DNA from: Serratia marcescens
Lineage (GTDB): Bacteria; Pseudomonadota; Gammaproteobacteria; Enterobacterales; Enterobacteriaceae
DNA: 64,000 bases
NCBI GenBank assembly: GCA_015548865.1
Contig: JADMXW010000009.1
Span: forward strand, 62,001 to 126,000
Direction of reading: 5' to 3'
Shown here: positions 56,319 to 64,000 of the stretch, piece after piece
Layout: each line of letters opens with the position of its first letter
Position numbering within the stretch: position 1 is the stretch's first letter
Notes under the pieces: generated by a model
What the model was told of the DNA's origin: nothing
Database searches by the model: none
The model's input: only the letters and a program-made list of their open reading frames with translations
Made by a program: the position numbers and the translations under genes

Positions 56319-57518
56319 TTATATATATAGCGCGACGAAAACGTCCCTCCAATCGACTTTGTCGAGCAAAATTTTTGTATCTTTCATCTTCTCCCTACAC
56401 CAAGTCAAAAATTCCTCTTGGTTTACTTCGTCAGGAGAAAACTCCCAATAAGCGACACCTCGCAACCCTTCATTGTATACGTCCTCCGAGCTGCGTATCC
56501 AATCCACTACGCTATCGGTAGGCGTTCGAATGGATCTGGTTGCCTGTGCCAGCTGACTGAACTCTGCCGCGTCTATAGTGTTATGGGCAGTAGAACCAAG
56601 CTTCTCAATGATTTGCGCTATAGTTGCAAATATAATCCCTTCTCCGCCGGTATACTGCTGAAATTCCGCGAGTAACTCAGGGTTGGGTAAGCGCACATCT
56701 TGTGCCGCCTCGCTAGACCAGCGTATCTCTTTTCCGTTATCGAGAACCACGTTAATCGGCTTGTAGCACCAATCGCGCTTAACGTCGTTGCTAACAAAGA
56801 GAGCCTCGTCTTGGCCTATCTCAGCGCAGTAATAAAGTATCTCCTTCCAGATAATGAGATCACCACACTGATTCTGTGATTTGTCTGCATCTTCGCCACC
56901 TGGCGACAACCGCAATGCTGTCCGTGCGTCAAACTCCAAATAAGCTTTTTGAGAGAGTGCATGAACATCAATAGGGTTGGAACGCCTAGATAGCAATTCC
57001 TCGTAGAATTTCAGGAGTTCGTTCCGATGACCATTGTCATTTTTGGACACTGCCTTCGCAATGTTTAAAATAAAACCCGACGTTTCGGTTAGTTTACTCT
57101 CCAAATCAGTTTTGCTGGGATATCCTAAATCCGAAGCGGCAGCACCATCCAATGCACGTGCAGCGCAGTCCCGAACCTCATCTAAGACTATCTGAAGCCT
57201 CTTATGCAACGATTTATAGGGAGAAAAGACTTCTGGTTTATCCGAATGCTGGTTGTACTCATGAACAACCCAAGCCGGAATGACTAGACGAGTGTGTAGT
57301 TTGAGCAGCCACTTCTGCCATACTGCGGACGCTTGCTCGTTAAGGCCAAAGCTCCAAATCAGAATATTTGTGTCTAGAAAAACAGGGCAGTCACTGTGGA
57401 AAAGCGCAGCTAACAGACGGTTTTGCTCAGCCTGAAGCGAAACCGTTACTTGTTTCGGGCGCAACCGGGGCCTGTTTGAAAAACCTGATTCAGGTTTGTC
57501 GCTTTCGTTGGTAGACAT
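56319..57518 (-). CDS. PIN-like domain nuclease (PIN_8 type)
   Basis: 399 residues. PIN-domain signature: FLDTNILIWSF at about residue 45 (first Asp), PAWVVHEYNQHSD with the second acid, GDLIIWKEILYYC and ALFVSNDVKRDW at about 250 with the last acids. Single-stranded RNA or DNA cleavage is expected. Proteins of this type are often encoded alone in defence islands. Two small genes follow upstream on the same strand (57752-57994, 58179-58736) and may be linked. Confidence 0.85.
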   Translation of the reverse strand: MSTNESDKPESGFSNRPRLRPKQVTVSLQAEQNRLLAALFHSDCPVFLDTNILIWSFGLNEQASAVWQKWLLKLHTRLVIPAWVVHEYNQHSDKPEVFSPYKSLHKRLQIVLDEVRDCAARALDGAAASDLGYPSKTDLESKLTETSGFILNIAKAVSKNDNGHRNELLKFYEELLSRRSNPIDVHALSQKAYLEFDARTALRLSPGGEDADKSQNQCGDLIIWKEILYYCAEIGQDEALFVSNDVKRDWCYKPINVVLDNGKEIRWSSEAAQDVRLPNPELLAEFQQYTGGEGIIFATIAQIIEKLGSTAHNTIDAAEFSQLAQATRSIRTPTDSVVDWIRSSEDVYNEGLRGVAYWEFSPDEVNQEEFLTWCREKMKDTKILLDKVDWRDVFVALYI

Positions 57519-57751
57519 ATGTTGCTTTTCCTAGACCGCTTTTAGATGGTTAAATTCGACCAGAGAAACTCATTGAAAATCTTGATTGGAGTGCTGTAAA
57601 TGGCTCTGGATAGCGCAATTACCAGACGTTTGTACATGTTCGCCTATTCCGATAACAATTACTCATTAGGCGATTTAGACACCAGGATCATCAATAGGCG
57701 CTTTTTCAAATGGCAGTTCCTGGCACAAAGTGGACGTTAAGCTCACTACAA

Positions 57752-57994
57752 TCAAGCTAATTCCCATGGCAAATCACGGCGCCCATTTACTGCTCTAAGA
57801 ATACCATCGTATCTCAATTGTTGAGCGGCCCAACGAATATCATATTGCCACGTATACAACATATCACCGGAATCCTTGAGCTCTGACTCATAGTTATCCC
57901 AAACATATTTTGAGACTTCTCGAGGCCAGGCGCTGCCATTTCGTTCTTGGAGGCACTCAATAATCCATTGTTTCATACTTTCCCTGGTTACCAT
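57752..57994 (-). CDS. Small winged-helix-like protein
   Basis: 80 residues, CTAGGAAATGTA before the ATG. MKQWIIECLQERNGSAWPRE, then the W-rich TWQYDIRWAAQQLRYDGILR and a C-terminal RDLPWELA make a compact winged helix, as in Mrr-type N-terminal or restriction-linked domains. A DNA-binding helper of the PIN protein or GGCT-like protein is possible. Confidence 0.75.
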   Translation of the reverse strand: MVTRESMKQWIIECLQERNGSAWPREVSKYVWDNYESELKDSGDMLYTWQYDIRWAAQQLRYDGILRAVNGRRDLPWELA

Positions 57995-58178
57995 TACATT
58001 TCCTAGTTGAGAAGACTATAACTCTCGGTGGACACATCGCTTTGAGCTACAAGGAATGCGAAGCTGCTTACGAAAAACGAAAACGAGCTTACGCCCCAGT
58101 ACTCTCTTTCCGCTAGGTGCAGCGATAGACGTTTTTCCGCTCTGCGCTGCATGCAAGTAGCAGTTGGAAAACCGACGC

Positions 58179-58736
58179 CTAATCACCATTCATTGCATGC
58201 CAGTTGAGTGATGACTCAATGAGGCGCCGATATTTGGTATCAACCTGTCGAGGGGCTCGACGAACGTATTGTTCGGCTTTCTGCCGCCTTTCACCGGAAA
58301 GCTTTTCCAGATATCCCACGACTTCTTCAGCTGTGGGAAGGATTTCTTCCCCGTTGAATTTGGGGGGCAAGCCAGTCCATATCACATGATTCACTTCGTT
58401 TGCGTCAGCCCATTCAGACAAGCTTGGAATTAGTTTTGGGGATGGCTGGCCAGCAGACCATCTGCAAACGTGCTTTTCTACGTTTTTTAGCCTTATGCCC
58501 TCACGGCTGCGCAGAGCTTCAATGGCAGAGGTGAGATCAATCGATTTCATTAGCGTCCACATGGAAGGTACCAACCATTCGGTATGGACTAGCACAAGTG
58601 TAATACGCCCATCTTGAGATTGACGGGCGAATTCAACAGATATAAACGGGCCATCCTCAGACCATGGTTTTTGAATCGGTAGATCTCTTGGATCCCAAAT
58701 TAGTGAACCCCATCCAAGACAAGCGATACGAGTCAT
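58179..58736 (-). CDS. GGCT-fold protein with CLGWGSLIWDPR motif
   Basis: 185 residues. MTRIACLGWGSLIWDPRDLP is the gamma-glutamylcyclotransferase-like loop (compare YGTL/YGSL). The rest has charged helices and ends DTKYRRLIESSLNWHAMNG. GGCT-fold proteins with this start are found in mobile islands but their role is unknown. A GGAGACATA ribosome site precedes the ATG. Confidence 0.7.
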   Translation of the reverse strand: MTRIACLGWGSLIWDPRDLPIQKPWSEDGPFISVEFARQSQDGRITLVLVHTEWLVPSMWTLMKSIDLTSAIEALRSREGIRLKNVEKHVCRWSAGQPSPKLIPSLSEWADANEVNHVIWTGLPPKFNGEEILPTAEEVVGYLEKLSGERRQKAEQYVRRAPRQVDTKYRRLIESSLNWHAMNGD

Positions 58737-58782
58737 TATGTCTCCGTTAGCATGGTCAGTTTGAAGGAAGAGTTGAAGATCT

Positions 58783-58911
58783 CTAGTTGTGACGCATTAG
58801 ACACGTTCCCAATTGATTAACATATTCCACTGTTTGGAACGTCCCCTTATGGCACTCTGCTGCCCCTCGAAATACCTCCGACAGCTTTGAGCGAGGGGCA
58901 AACATTAACAT
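58783..58911 (-). CDS. Small open frame downstream of the TIR gene
   Basis: 42 codons (MLMFAPRSKLSEVFRGAAEC, HKGTFQTVEYVNQLGTCLMR, HN). The frame is open upstream for another ~40 codons without a start (QIIDLDAVVRKNAIYPWP), so it may be the end of a longer frameshifted gene rather than an independent small gene. Confidence 0.25.
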   Translation of the reverse strand: MLMFAPRSKLSEVFRGAAECHKGTFQTVEYVNQLGTCLMRHN

Positions 58912-59012
58912 CGTATGTAATTGGCTCGCTATTGATAGACCAGTTGGCCAAGGGTAGATCGCATTTTTACGAACAACCGCATCTAAATCGATAATCTGTG
59001 TAGGCCATTGAG

Positions 59013-59711
59013 CTAAAGAGATACCAGCTCGGCGATTTTTGTCGCGACAACTGCCATTGAGTCTTCCCCTGTATCCAAGCCACTTCGTGAGGCGAGTAAA
59101 GGGCTGACATTGCGTAGAGCTTCATACGTCGTGTTATGAACGATTGGAACGAGCTGGTTACCCGCCAAGAGCGCCGAAAGTTCTTTGTCGGCAACACCCT
59201 CTTTGGGGAGCCGGTTCAGCAAAGCTGGAGTTACAAGTACAAGCCCGATTCGCGAATTTGCTAAGCCCTTGTCGATGGCACGCATCATAGGAACTCCGAG
59301 TCCAAGGTCCTTCTCGCTGAACCAGACTTTGACTCCAGCCGCCACGAGTAAATCGTGTAGTTCTTTGGCTACACCTTGCCGATCGTCCCATGCATGGCAC
59401 AGGAAGACGTCACGAAGATCAGGTTGTGCCGCTGCTCGCGTTTCAACAGTTTGTCGGATTGGAGTGAGTGACCGCACTTGGGCCGGAGTGTATGATACGG
59501 AGGAACCTGCACTCGACCAACGCGGTCTTGAGCTGCTGCCAGATCCCCCTCCACTGCTTAGACTGCCCACGCCACGCCCTTGAGAAGGGGAGTAGGAAGA
59601 GAGAGAATATGAGCTTGATCGGTAGCCGCTATAGCGACTACCACATACGGGACAGGCCGCAGCCCCACTCGCTGTGCGGTGGCCCTGTCTTGGGGCGGTG
59701 CATCTAGCCAT
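59013..59711 (-). CDS. TIR-domain protein with N-terminal low-complexity zinc-ribbon-like segment
   Basis: 232 residues. The C-terminal TIR domain (about 100-232) begins LRDVFLCHAWDDRQGVAKEL, has WFSEKDLGLGVPMMRAIDKG and RIGLVLVTPALLNRLPKEGV; a Glu in KELSALL is in the place of the NADase Glu. The N-terminal ~70 residues have CTAPRQGHR and CPVCGSRYSG (possible zinc site) and then Ser/Gly/Tyr repeats. TIR proteins of bacteria often cleave NAD+ when a phage is sensed. Here the sensor is unclear, as no STAND or other partner is fused. Confidence 0.88.
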   Translation of the reverse strand: MARCTAPRQGHRTASGAAACPVCGSRYSGYRSSSYSLSSYSPSQGRGVGSLSSGGGSGSSSRPRWSSAGSSVSYTPAQVRSLTPIRQTVETRAAAQPDLRDVFLCHAWDDRQGVAKELHDLLVAAGVKVWFSEKDLGLGVPMMRAIDKGLANSRIGLVLVTPALLNRLPKEGVADKELSALLAGNQLVPIVHNTTYEALRNVSPLLASRSGLDTGEDSMAVVATKIAELVSL

Positions 59712-59863
59712 ATCAAATCCCTTCTTTTTGTAATTTTATGTTTCGTAAAATTAACCGCTTTGTGGCTGTTTATCAATTAGCCAGCTATGTTTCCTGAATT
59801 CGCAGGAAGGTACGGCAAGGGAAATTCTGTATATTTAAAATCGCAACACTCATATTAAGCGCA

Positions 59864-60259
59864 TTAATAACTATTACAGCTTATGGAGTTACCTATCTTA
59901 TAACAATCAGTTCTTGCTGGTTTTGATGGCTGCGGCATAACTGGCATTGCAGGAGTTGAACCTATTAGCGGGAATGTAGGCATTGCGCCATCAGATGGCC
60001 CACAAATATATGTCATGTTGTACCAAGTCACTGGTCCGGGGAAAATATCAGCGAAGAGTCCTCCTGCATTACTGTGGCTAGCCACTGCACGATAAGAGCC
60101 ATTAGTATTTTCGCAACTCTCTGAAGCATCCTTAAAGCATTTAGCCGAATTACTACTACATTTAACATTCTTCATTACTGAACCATCAGGTGCCCGTGTT
60201 TCAGTGACACTTACGCATCCGCCCAGCAACAATGCTATGCCCACAAACAAACTTCTCAT
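59864..60259 (-). CDS. Small lipoprotein
   Basis: 131 residues, lipobox LLGGC at residue 11-15, so it is anchored to the outer or inner membrane. Ser/Pro-rich (AMPVMPQPSKPAR) and cysteine pairs (SNSAKCFKDASESCENTNGS). Function unknown; AAAGGGATATCCA is the ribosome site. Confidence 0.75.
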   Translation of the reverse strand: MRSLFVGIALLLGGCVSVTETRAPDGSVMKNVKCSSNSAKCFKDASESCENTNGSYRAVASHSNAGGLFADIFPGPVTWYNMTYICGPSDGAMPTFPLIGSTPAMPVMPQPSKPARTDCYKIGNSISCNSY

Positions 60260-60496
60260 TGGATATCCCTTTTATCAAAAAGTATAAAAATCAGACGTGC
60301 CCCGCTAAAGCGATTTTTTAGTGTCCATATCGCCCTCAGCAATCACACCGAACAGAAATAATGGCATTAAAACAACAACATAAATTGCATCACAACAACA
60401 TACTTACTGATGCCACGTTTATAGAAATCTTGGATATAGCAACAATTTTTGACTTGTATCTCGCTAAATACCTTGACCAAACTCAACAAGCTAACC

Positions 60497-61375
60497 TCAG
60501 TAAAAAAGCCCTTCCAACGCAAAACTTACGAGTTGATTCCGCTGCCGTAGAACTTGTTCCAGAAGTCCAGATCTTTCGCTGCTTTCCGTGCGTAAAAGTG
60601 TATTGAGGAGTATCGCTCTTTTAAGCGTTGCGCCCCCTGCGCCTGCCGCTCTAACTCGTGGACGGGTACTCCAAGCGCGTAACATTGCATCAGTAAGGGG
60701 CTGGCCTTCACCAGTTCGGAAGGCTCGGATTGAGAAGTCATATCGAGCATTTTCAACCTCCGGTAGCTTGTTTTTGATAGACAACAGTGAGGTTTCGATC
60801 ATAGAACTGATGTTATAAATATCATTACCTGAACGCCAGTTGAGTGGAGGGATCCCCAAAGCACACTCCCCACAACGCTGGCGAGTATGGGGTTCAAGAT
60901 ATTCTGTCGAGCCATGCTTCAGGGCAGATGACAGCATAGCTTCGGTTCGACGGCGAATAGCTATATCAGATAGACCGGCAGGATCACCGATAAATATTCG
61001 CCGGGTATTTACCGCATAGTCAGCTACCGCCTGATAAATCGCCGAACCAAACTCTCCTTCAAATAATCGACTAACATCAAACCAGACTTCATCTGGAGTC
61101 TGATAAACATAAATTTCTGCCCCCGTTGGCGCAGTAGTGCGTATAAACTCAACACCGTCAGGATTGCAGTTATCATCTAATCGCCTTTCAGTGGAATTAA
61201 CCGTCGCCCACGGCCATATCACGTCAAAGATGCCTTGCAAAGTACGCAATCCTTTTGTCTTCGGATGTTGGAACAGATCATCTACAGCGGCTAATTCCGT
61301 CATAAATTCAGCGGAAAAAGTATCTAAGACATCAACTCTCCGATAAACGGTATCATTGATATTTATCTCTGCCAT
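60497..61375 (-). CDS. Hypothetical island protein, possible C-terminal frameshift
   Basis: 292 residues, start MAEININDTVYRRVDVLDTF; PDEVWFDVSRLFEGEFGSAI and NTRRIFIGDPAGLSDIAIRR are natural-looking, and HTRQRCGECALGIPPLNW holds a CxxC. The last ~75 codons in this frame have a less natural composition, while another frame (60526-60756) ends with ERYSSIHFYARKAAKDLDFW NKFYGSG, which looks more protein-like. A frameshift or a small sequencing error near 60750 may have occurred. Not recognised. Confidence 0.6.
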   Translation of the reverse strand: MAEININDTVYRRVDVLDTFSAEFMTELAAVDDLFQHPKTKGLRTLQGIFDVIWPWATVNSTERRLDDNCNPDGVEFIRTTAPTGAEIYVYQTPDEVWFDVSRLFEGEFGSAIYQAVADYAVNTRRIFIGDPAGLSDIAIRRRTEAMLSSALKHGSTEYLEPHTRQRCGECALGIPPLNWRSGNDIYNISSMIETSLLSIKNKLPEVENARYDFSIRAFRTGEGQPLTDAMLRAWSTRPRVRAAGAGGATLKRAILLNTLLRTESSERSGLLEQVLRQRNQLVSFALEGLFY

Positions 61376-61911
61376 AATATTAATAACCCTTAGCGCAACG
61401 ATATTCTTATTAAAAAGAAATTAAAAATCTCATCAAGAACAACCGCATTATTTCGCCAGGTAGTAACAATCTCACCCCATTAAAATGAATAGTATTTTTA
61501 CCGAATAAAAAACCAAGCCGAAGCATTAATAATGAAAATAAAGAAAATCAAACTGTAGTACGTACCATACGAGTAATACGGCCACCAGCCCTACTGCATA
61601 CTACACACAACACGATATCAACAATAAAAAATAGATATAAATGATGTTAATAAAGTGATGAGTTACCCTGGTATATGGCGCAAAAATAATTTTTATGAAG
61701 GTTCCAGCATAGTTAAATTTTGATTATTTATTTTAGAAACTTATCATTCTACAAACCACACATATTGCGAGTTGTCTTTCTCTCAGCTCCATCTCATTGC
61801 ACAAGCTACCGCCCAAACCACCGACGTTGACATCGCTGGATACAAAACCAAAGAGTCTGCCTGTAACGTAATCATCATGAACACTTTAACAATTGCTATA
61901 CGGCCAAAAAA
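61376..61911. other. Gene-poor region before the XRE regulator
   Basis: About 535 bases, AT-rich, with no convincing gene or repeat other than the operators that follow at 61912. Confidence 0.5.
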
Positions 61912-61927
61912 TCCAACTATAGTTGGA
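61912..61927. promoter_or_regulatory. Palindromic operator 1 for the XRE regulator
   Basis: TCCAACTATAGTTGGA, perfect 16-base palindrome. A diverged copy follows at 61957; the centres are 45 bases apart. Confidence 0.7.
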
Positions 61928-61956
61928 AGACAAAGATAACACTAAACGATGAAATT

Positions 61957-61972
61957 TCCAACAATAGTTAGA
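61957..61972. promoter_or_regulatory. Palindromic operator 2, next to the regulator start
   Basis: TCCAACAATAGTTAGA, 14 of 16 bases the same as operator 1. It ends 17 bases before the TTG start, so binding would block transcription or the ribosome site. Confidence 0.65.
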
Positions 61973-61989
61973 ATTGGTTGGAGAATTCA

Positions 61990-62244
61990 TTGGACATCGC
62001 AACAACGTTCGGACATGTACTGCGCCAGTTGCGTAAAGGCGCAGGGCTCACACAAGAACAGTTAGGTTTCGAGGCTGAGCTGGAACGTAACTACATTAGC
62101 ATGCTCGAACTGGGACAACGCCAACCAACCTTGGCAACGATATTCAAACTTTCAGGCCCACTGAAAACCGCTCCATCTCAGATTGTCGCACTGGTAGAAG
62201 CGGCAATTCCCGATGAGATTGCTGACAAGAAAACGAGGAAATAA
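61990..62244 (+). CDS. XRE-family transcriptional regulator (C-protein-like)
   Basis: 84 residues from the TTG at 61990, which has GGAG six bases upstream; a TTG at 61978 lacks a site. HTH visible as GHVLRQLRKGAGLTQEQLGF, then ELERNYISMLELGQRQPTLA. Small XRE proteins of this form are typical autoregulatory controllers of restriction or toxin modules. The operators at 61912 and 61957 are its likely sites, and the OLD nuclease gene 266 bases downstream its likely target. Confidence 0.85.
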   Translation: MDIATTFGHVLRQLRKGAGLTQEQLGFEAELERNYISMLELGQRQPTLATIFKLSGPLKTAPSQIVALVEAAIPDEIADKKTRK

Positions 62245-62510
62245 CCGCCACACATTGGGCACCATCCCGCTAGCAAACTTGGTTCCCCCCATTCAGTAGC
62301 CGCTTAGGGTTAAAACACACAGCCATAGATCACATTAGAGAACGCCTAGAAGTAGAGACGTATTGATTTATTTCACTTATTATTCGTTTTTGAGGTTTAG
62401 ATGCTTTTAGCTATAGCTTGGCATTGACTCAGACAAAATACTAATGCGTCGTCGTCTTCTAACTAATAAAGCCCGTTATAAATTTTCGGAAAAATATTGC
62501 GGAGGGTTTC

Positions 62511-64000
62511 GTGTTTCTTCACTCGTATCGCCTCAGGAATTTTCGTCGTCTCAAAGATGCTCATATTGAGTTAGCTGACGACATATCAATATTCGTAGGA
62601 TCGAATAACAGCGGAAAAACGTCAGCAACACAGGCCATCCATGCGTTTGTCACGAGTGGAAGGGATCGTTTTAGCCTCTATGACTTCAGTTCTTCGTGTT
62701 GGAAATCTTTCGATGAAGCTGGAACTATCAACTTGGCTGAGCCAGTTCCCGAGGGTTTCTCACTTCCAAGCATAGACCTCGATCTCTGGTTCGAGGTTGC
62801 AGCACCGGATCTCTATCTAGTAATTCCCTTGCTTCCGAGCACAGCATGGGAAGGAACTAAGGTCGGAATACGGGTTTCCCTGATTGCACGAAATCCCATT
62901 AACCTCATTCAAAATTATCAAGAAGCCAAGGCTAAAGGTACCGAGCAAACCGCGGAGCTACCACCAGGGTCACAATATGTTCCTTGGCCTCGTTCCATGA
63001 CGGACTATCTTCAACGCGAACTCAAGAGCGAGTATGAGTTGCGCTACTTCATCTTGGATTGCACACAATTTGATGAGGACTTTCGCGAGATCGGAGACTA
63101 TGTTCCAGAAGAGTTGGGTGGAGAACCAGGTGGCGGAGCGATTCTGAAGTCACTTATCCACATCGACAATTTAGGAGCTCAGCGACACCTAGCAGATCCA
63201 AATCCAGAAGCAGGAGGAAGATCGGAAGACCTGTCAAAACGTTTGAGTCGCTTCTACAAGCGTAACCTTAATCAAAGGCAAGACGATCATGCAGCCCTCA
63301 AGGCTCTATTCGACTCGGAGCAAGCACTCAACATTCATTTGGATGGGGTATTCAAGCCGATGCTTGATCGGCTCGCGAAGCTGGGTTATCCGGGCATTAA
63401 TAATCCGCAACTAAAGATTATGTCGGCGCTAGACCCCGCCCACGTCATGAGCCAGGACGCGCGAGTCCACTACCAGATTGGAGATGGTGAAGACACCGCC
63501 ACCCTTCCTGATAGTTATAATGGGCTTGGGTTCAAGAATTTGATCTACATGGTTGTGGAAATCCTCGACGCCCAAGCCAGGTGGATGACGATGGATAATC
63601 GCCCCCCATTGCATCTGATTTTTGTGGAGGAGCCAGAGGCCCATCTGCACGCCCAACTACAACAGGTCTTCATCCGGAATGTTCTTGAACTCCTGAACAT
63701 AGAAGGTGACGACGGAAGTATTTTTGGCAGTCAAATGGTCATTACAACCCACTCACCACATATCCTATACGAGAGAGGATTCAAGCCGATCCGCTACTTC
63801 CGACGAAAGAAAGTCGGCAAGGAACAGTTGACAGAAGTTCTTAATCTATCGGCATTCTACCAAGCCCAACCAGACGATCGCGATTTTCTAGAAAAATATC
63901 TGAAACTAACCCACTGCGACCTCTTCTTCTCAGATGCCGCTATTCTTGTCGAAGGCAATGTTGAGAGATTGCTCCTGCCAGTGATGATTCGGAAGGTCGC
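62511..64000 (+). CDS. OLD-family ATP-dependent nuclease, 5' part (cut by window edge)
   Basis: At least 496 codons from GTG 62511, behind GGAGGG; no stop before the window end. Walker A FVGSNNSGKTS at about residue 28-38, ABC-type Walker B LIFVEEPEAHLHAQLQ, H-loop VITTHSPHIL, and the start of the TOPRIM domain FFSDAAILVEGNVERLLLPV. OLD proteins join an ABC-type ATPase to a TOPRIM nuclease and include the GajA subunit of Gabija. Whether a UvrD-like helicase (GajB), reverse transcriptase or other partner follows lies outside the window. Confidence 0.9.
   Translation, partial: MFLHSYRLRNFRRLKDAHIELADDISIFVGSNNSGKTSATQAIHAFVTSGRDRFSLYDFSSSCWKSFDEAGTINLAEPVPEGFSLPSIDLDLWFEVAAPDLYLVIPLLPSTAWEGTKVGIRVSLIARNPINLIQNYQEAKAKGTEQTAELPPGSQYVPWPRSMTDYLQRELKSEYELRYFILDCTQFDEDFREIGDYVPEELGGEPGGGAILKSLIHIDNLGAQRHLADPNPEAGGRSEDLSKRLSRFYKRNLNQRQDDHAALKALFDSEQALNIHLDGVFKPMLDRLAKLGYPGINNPQLKIMSALDPAHVMSQDARVHYQIGDGEDTATLPDSYNGLGFKNLIYMVVEILDAQARWMTMDNRPPLHLIFVEEPEAHLHAQLQQVFIRNVLELLNIEGDDGSIFGSQMVITTHSPHILYERGFKPIRYFRRKKVGKEQLTEVLNLSAFYQAQPDDRDFLEKYLKLTHCDLFFSDAAILVEGNVERLLLPVMIRKV

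Noticed and set aside
56128-56352. 74-codon minus-strand frame overlapping the PIN gene end and isochorismatase remnant
   Set aside because: Overlaps two better supported features and includes the flanking short repeat.
60361-60606. 81-codon plus-strand frame antisense to the 292-residue gene end
   Set aside because: Overlaps the better supported minus-strand gene and has no recognisable domain.

Overview
The window reads as chromosomal DNA of a Gram-negative enterobacterium, most likely a plant-associated or soft-rot relative (Pectobacterium/Dickeya/Brenneria type). The reasons are the enterobacterial housekeeping genes (roxA/ycfD, budC, rih-type nucleoside hydrolase), two dispersed intergenic repeat families of the kind seen in that group, an Inv/Spa-type type III secretion locus, a Gram-negative dlt operon, and a 3' fragment of a thrW-like tRNA-Thr gene used as an integration site. 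The genus is inference; no rRNA or species marker lies in the window.

Layout. (1) 1-4236, minus strand: the start of a SPI-1/Ysa-like T3SS operon in the order invF-invG-invE-invA, with invA cut by the window edge. (2) 4.2-7.3 kb: a gamma-glutamylcyclotransferase, a PAS-PAS-GGDEF diguanylate cyclase and a small cupin. (3) 7.3-16.5 kb, minus strand: a complete structural Fe-only (alternative) nitrogenase locus, anfHDGK, followed by a HEPN-like protein, a PNPOx-like (Anf3-like) protein and AnfO, then the activator AnfA and a second, degenerate AAA+ regulator. A sigma-54 -24/-12 element precedes anfH. A second one precedes anfA, with a perfect NifA-type TGT-N10-ACA element upstream, suggesting a NifA > anfA > anfHDGK cascade. 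No nifB or other cofactor genes are present, so these must be elsewhere. (4) 16.5-28.5 kb: glutamine amidotransferase, roxA, a ferric-iron ABC transporter, a PD-(D/E)XK nuclease-like pair, budC with a divergent MalT/AcoK-like regulator, a Nudix hydrolase and a truncated methyltransferase.

(5) 28.7-32.7 kb: a dltD-dltX-dltB-dltA-dltC operon for D-alanylation of an envelope polymer, including the tiny dltX gene. The DltB acyltransferase has Asn where the family motif MGxWHG has its catalytic His. (6) 32.8-44.4 kb: flavodoxin-fold oxidoreductases with a LysR regulator, a P4-satellite (Icd-like) remnant, a PEP mutase/isocitrate lyase-family enzyme, and a nucleoside salvage operon (HTH-ribokinase fusion, nucleoside hydrolase, DcuC-family transporter).

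(7) 44.5-64 kb: an integrated island whose left edge is the tRNA-Thr 3' fragment at 44496-44543, followed at once by a P4-type integrase. The island is full of nuclease and NTPase genes that look like anti-phage defence: a PD-(D/E)XK-P-loop NTPase, an HNH nuclease, a Myb/sigma-r4/TnsA-like nuclease, another PD-(D/E)XK-like protein, a PIN nuclease with a small winged-helix protein and a GGCT-fold protein, a TIR protein, a helix-turn-helix regulator with two palindromic operators, and an OLD-family ATPase-TOPRIM nuclease running off the right edge. Gene remnants (SorC-type regulator, isochorismatase) lie between them. The intact tRNA and the right attachment site are not in the window.
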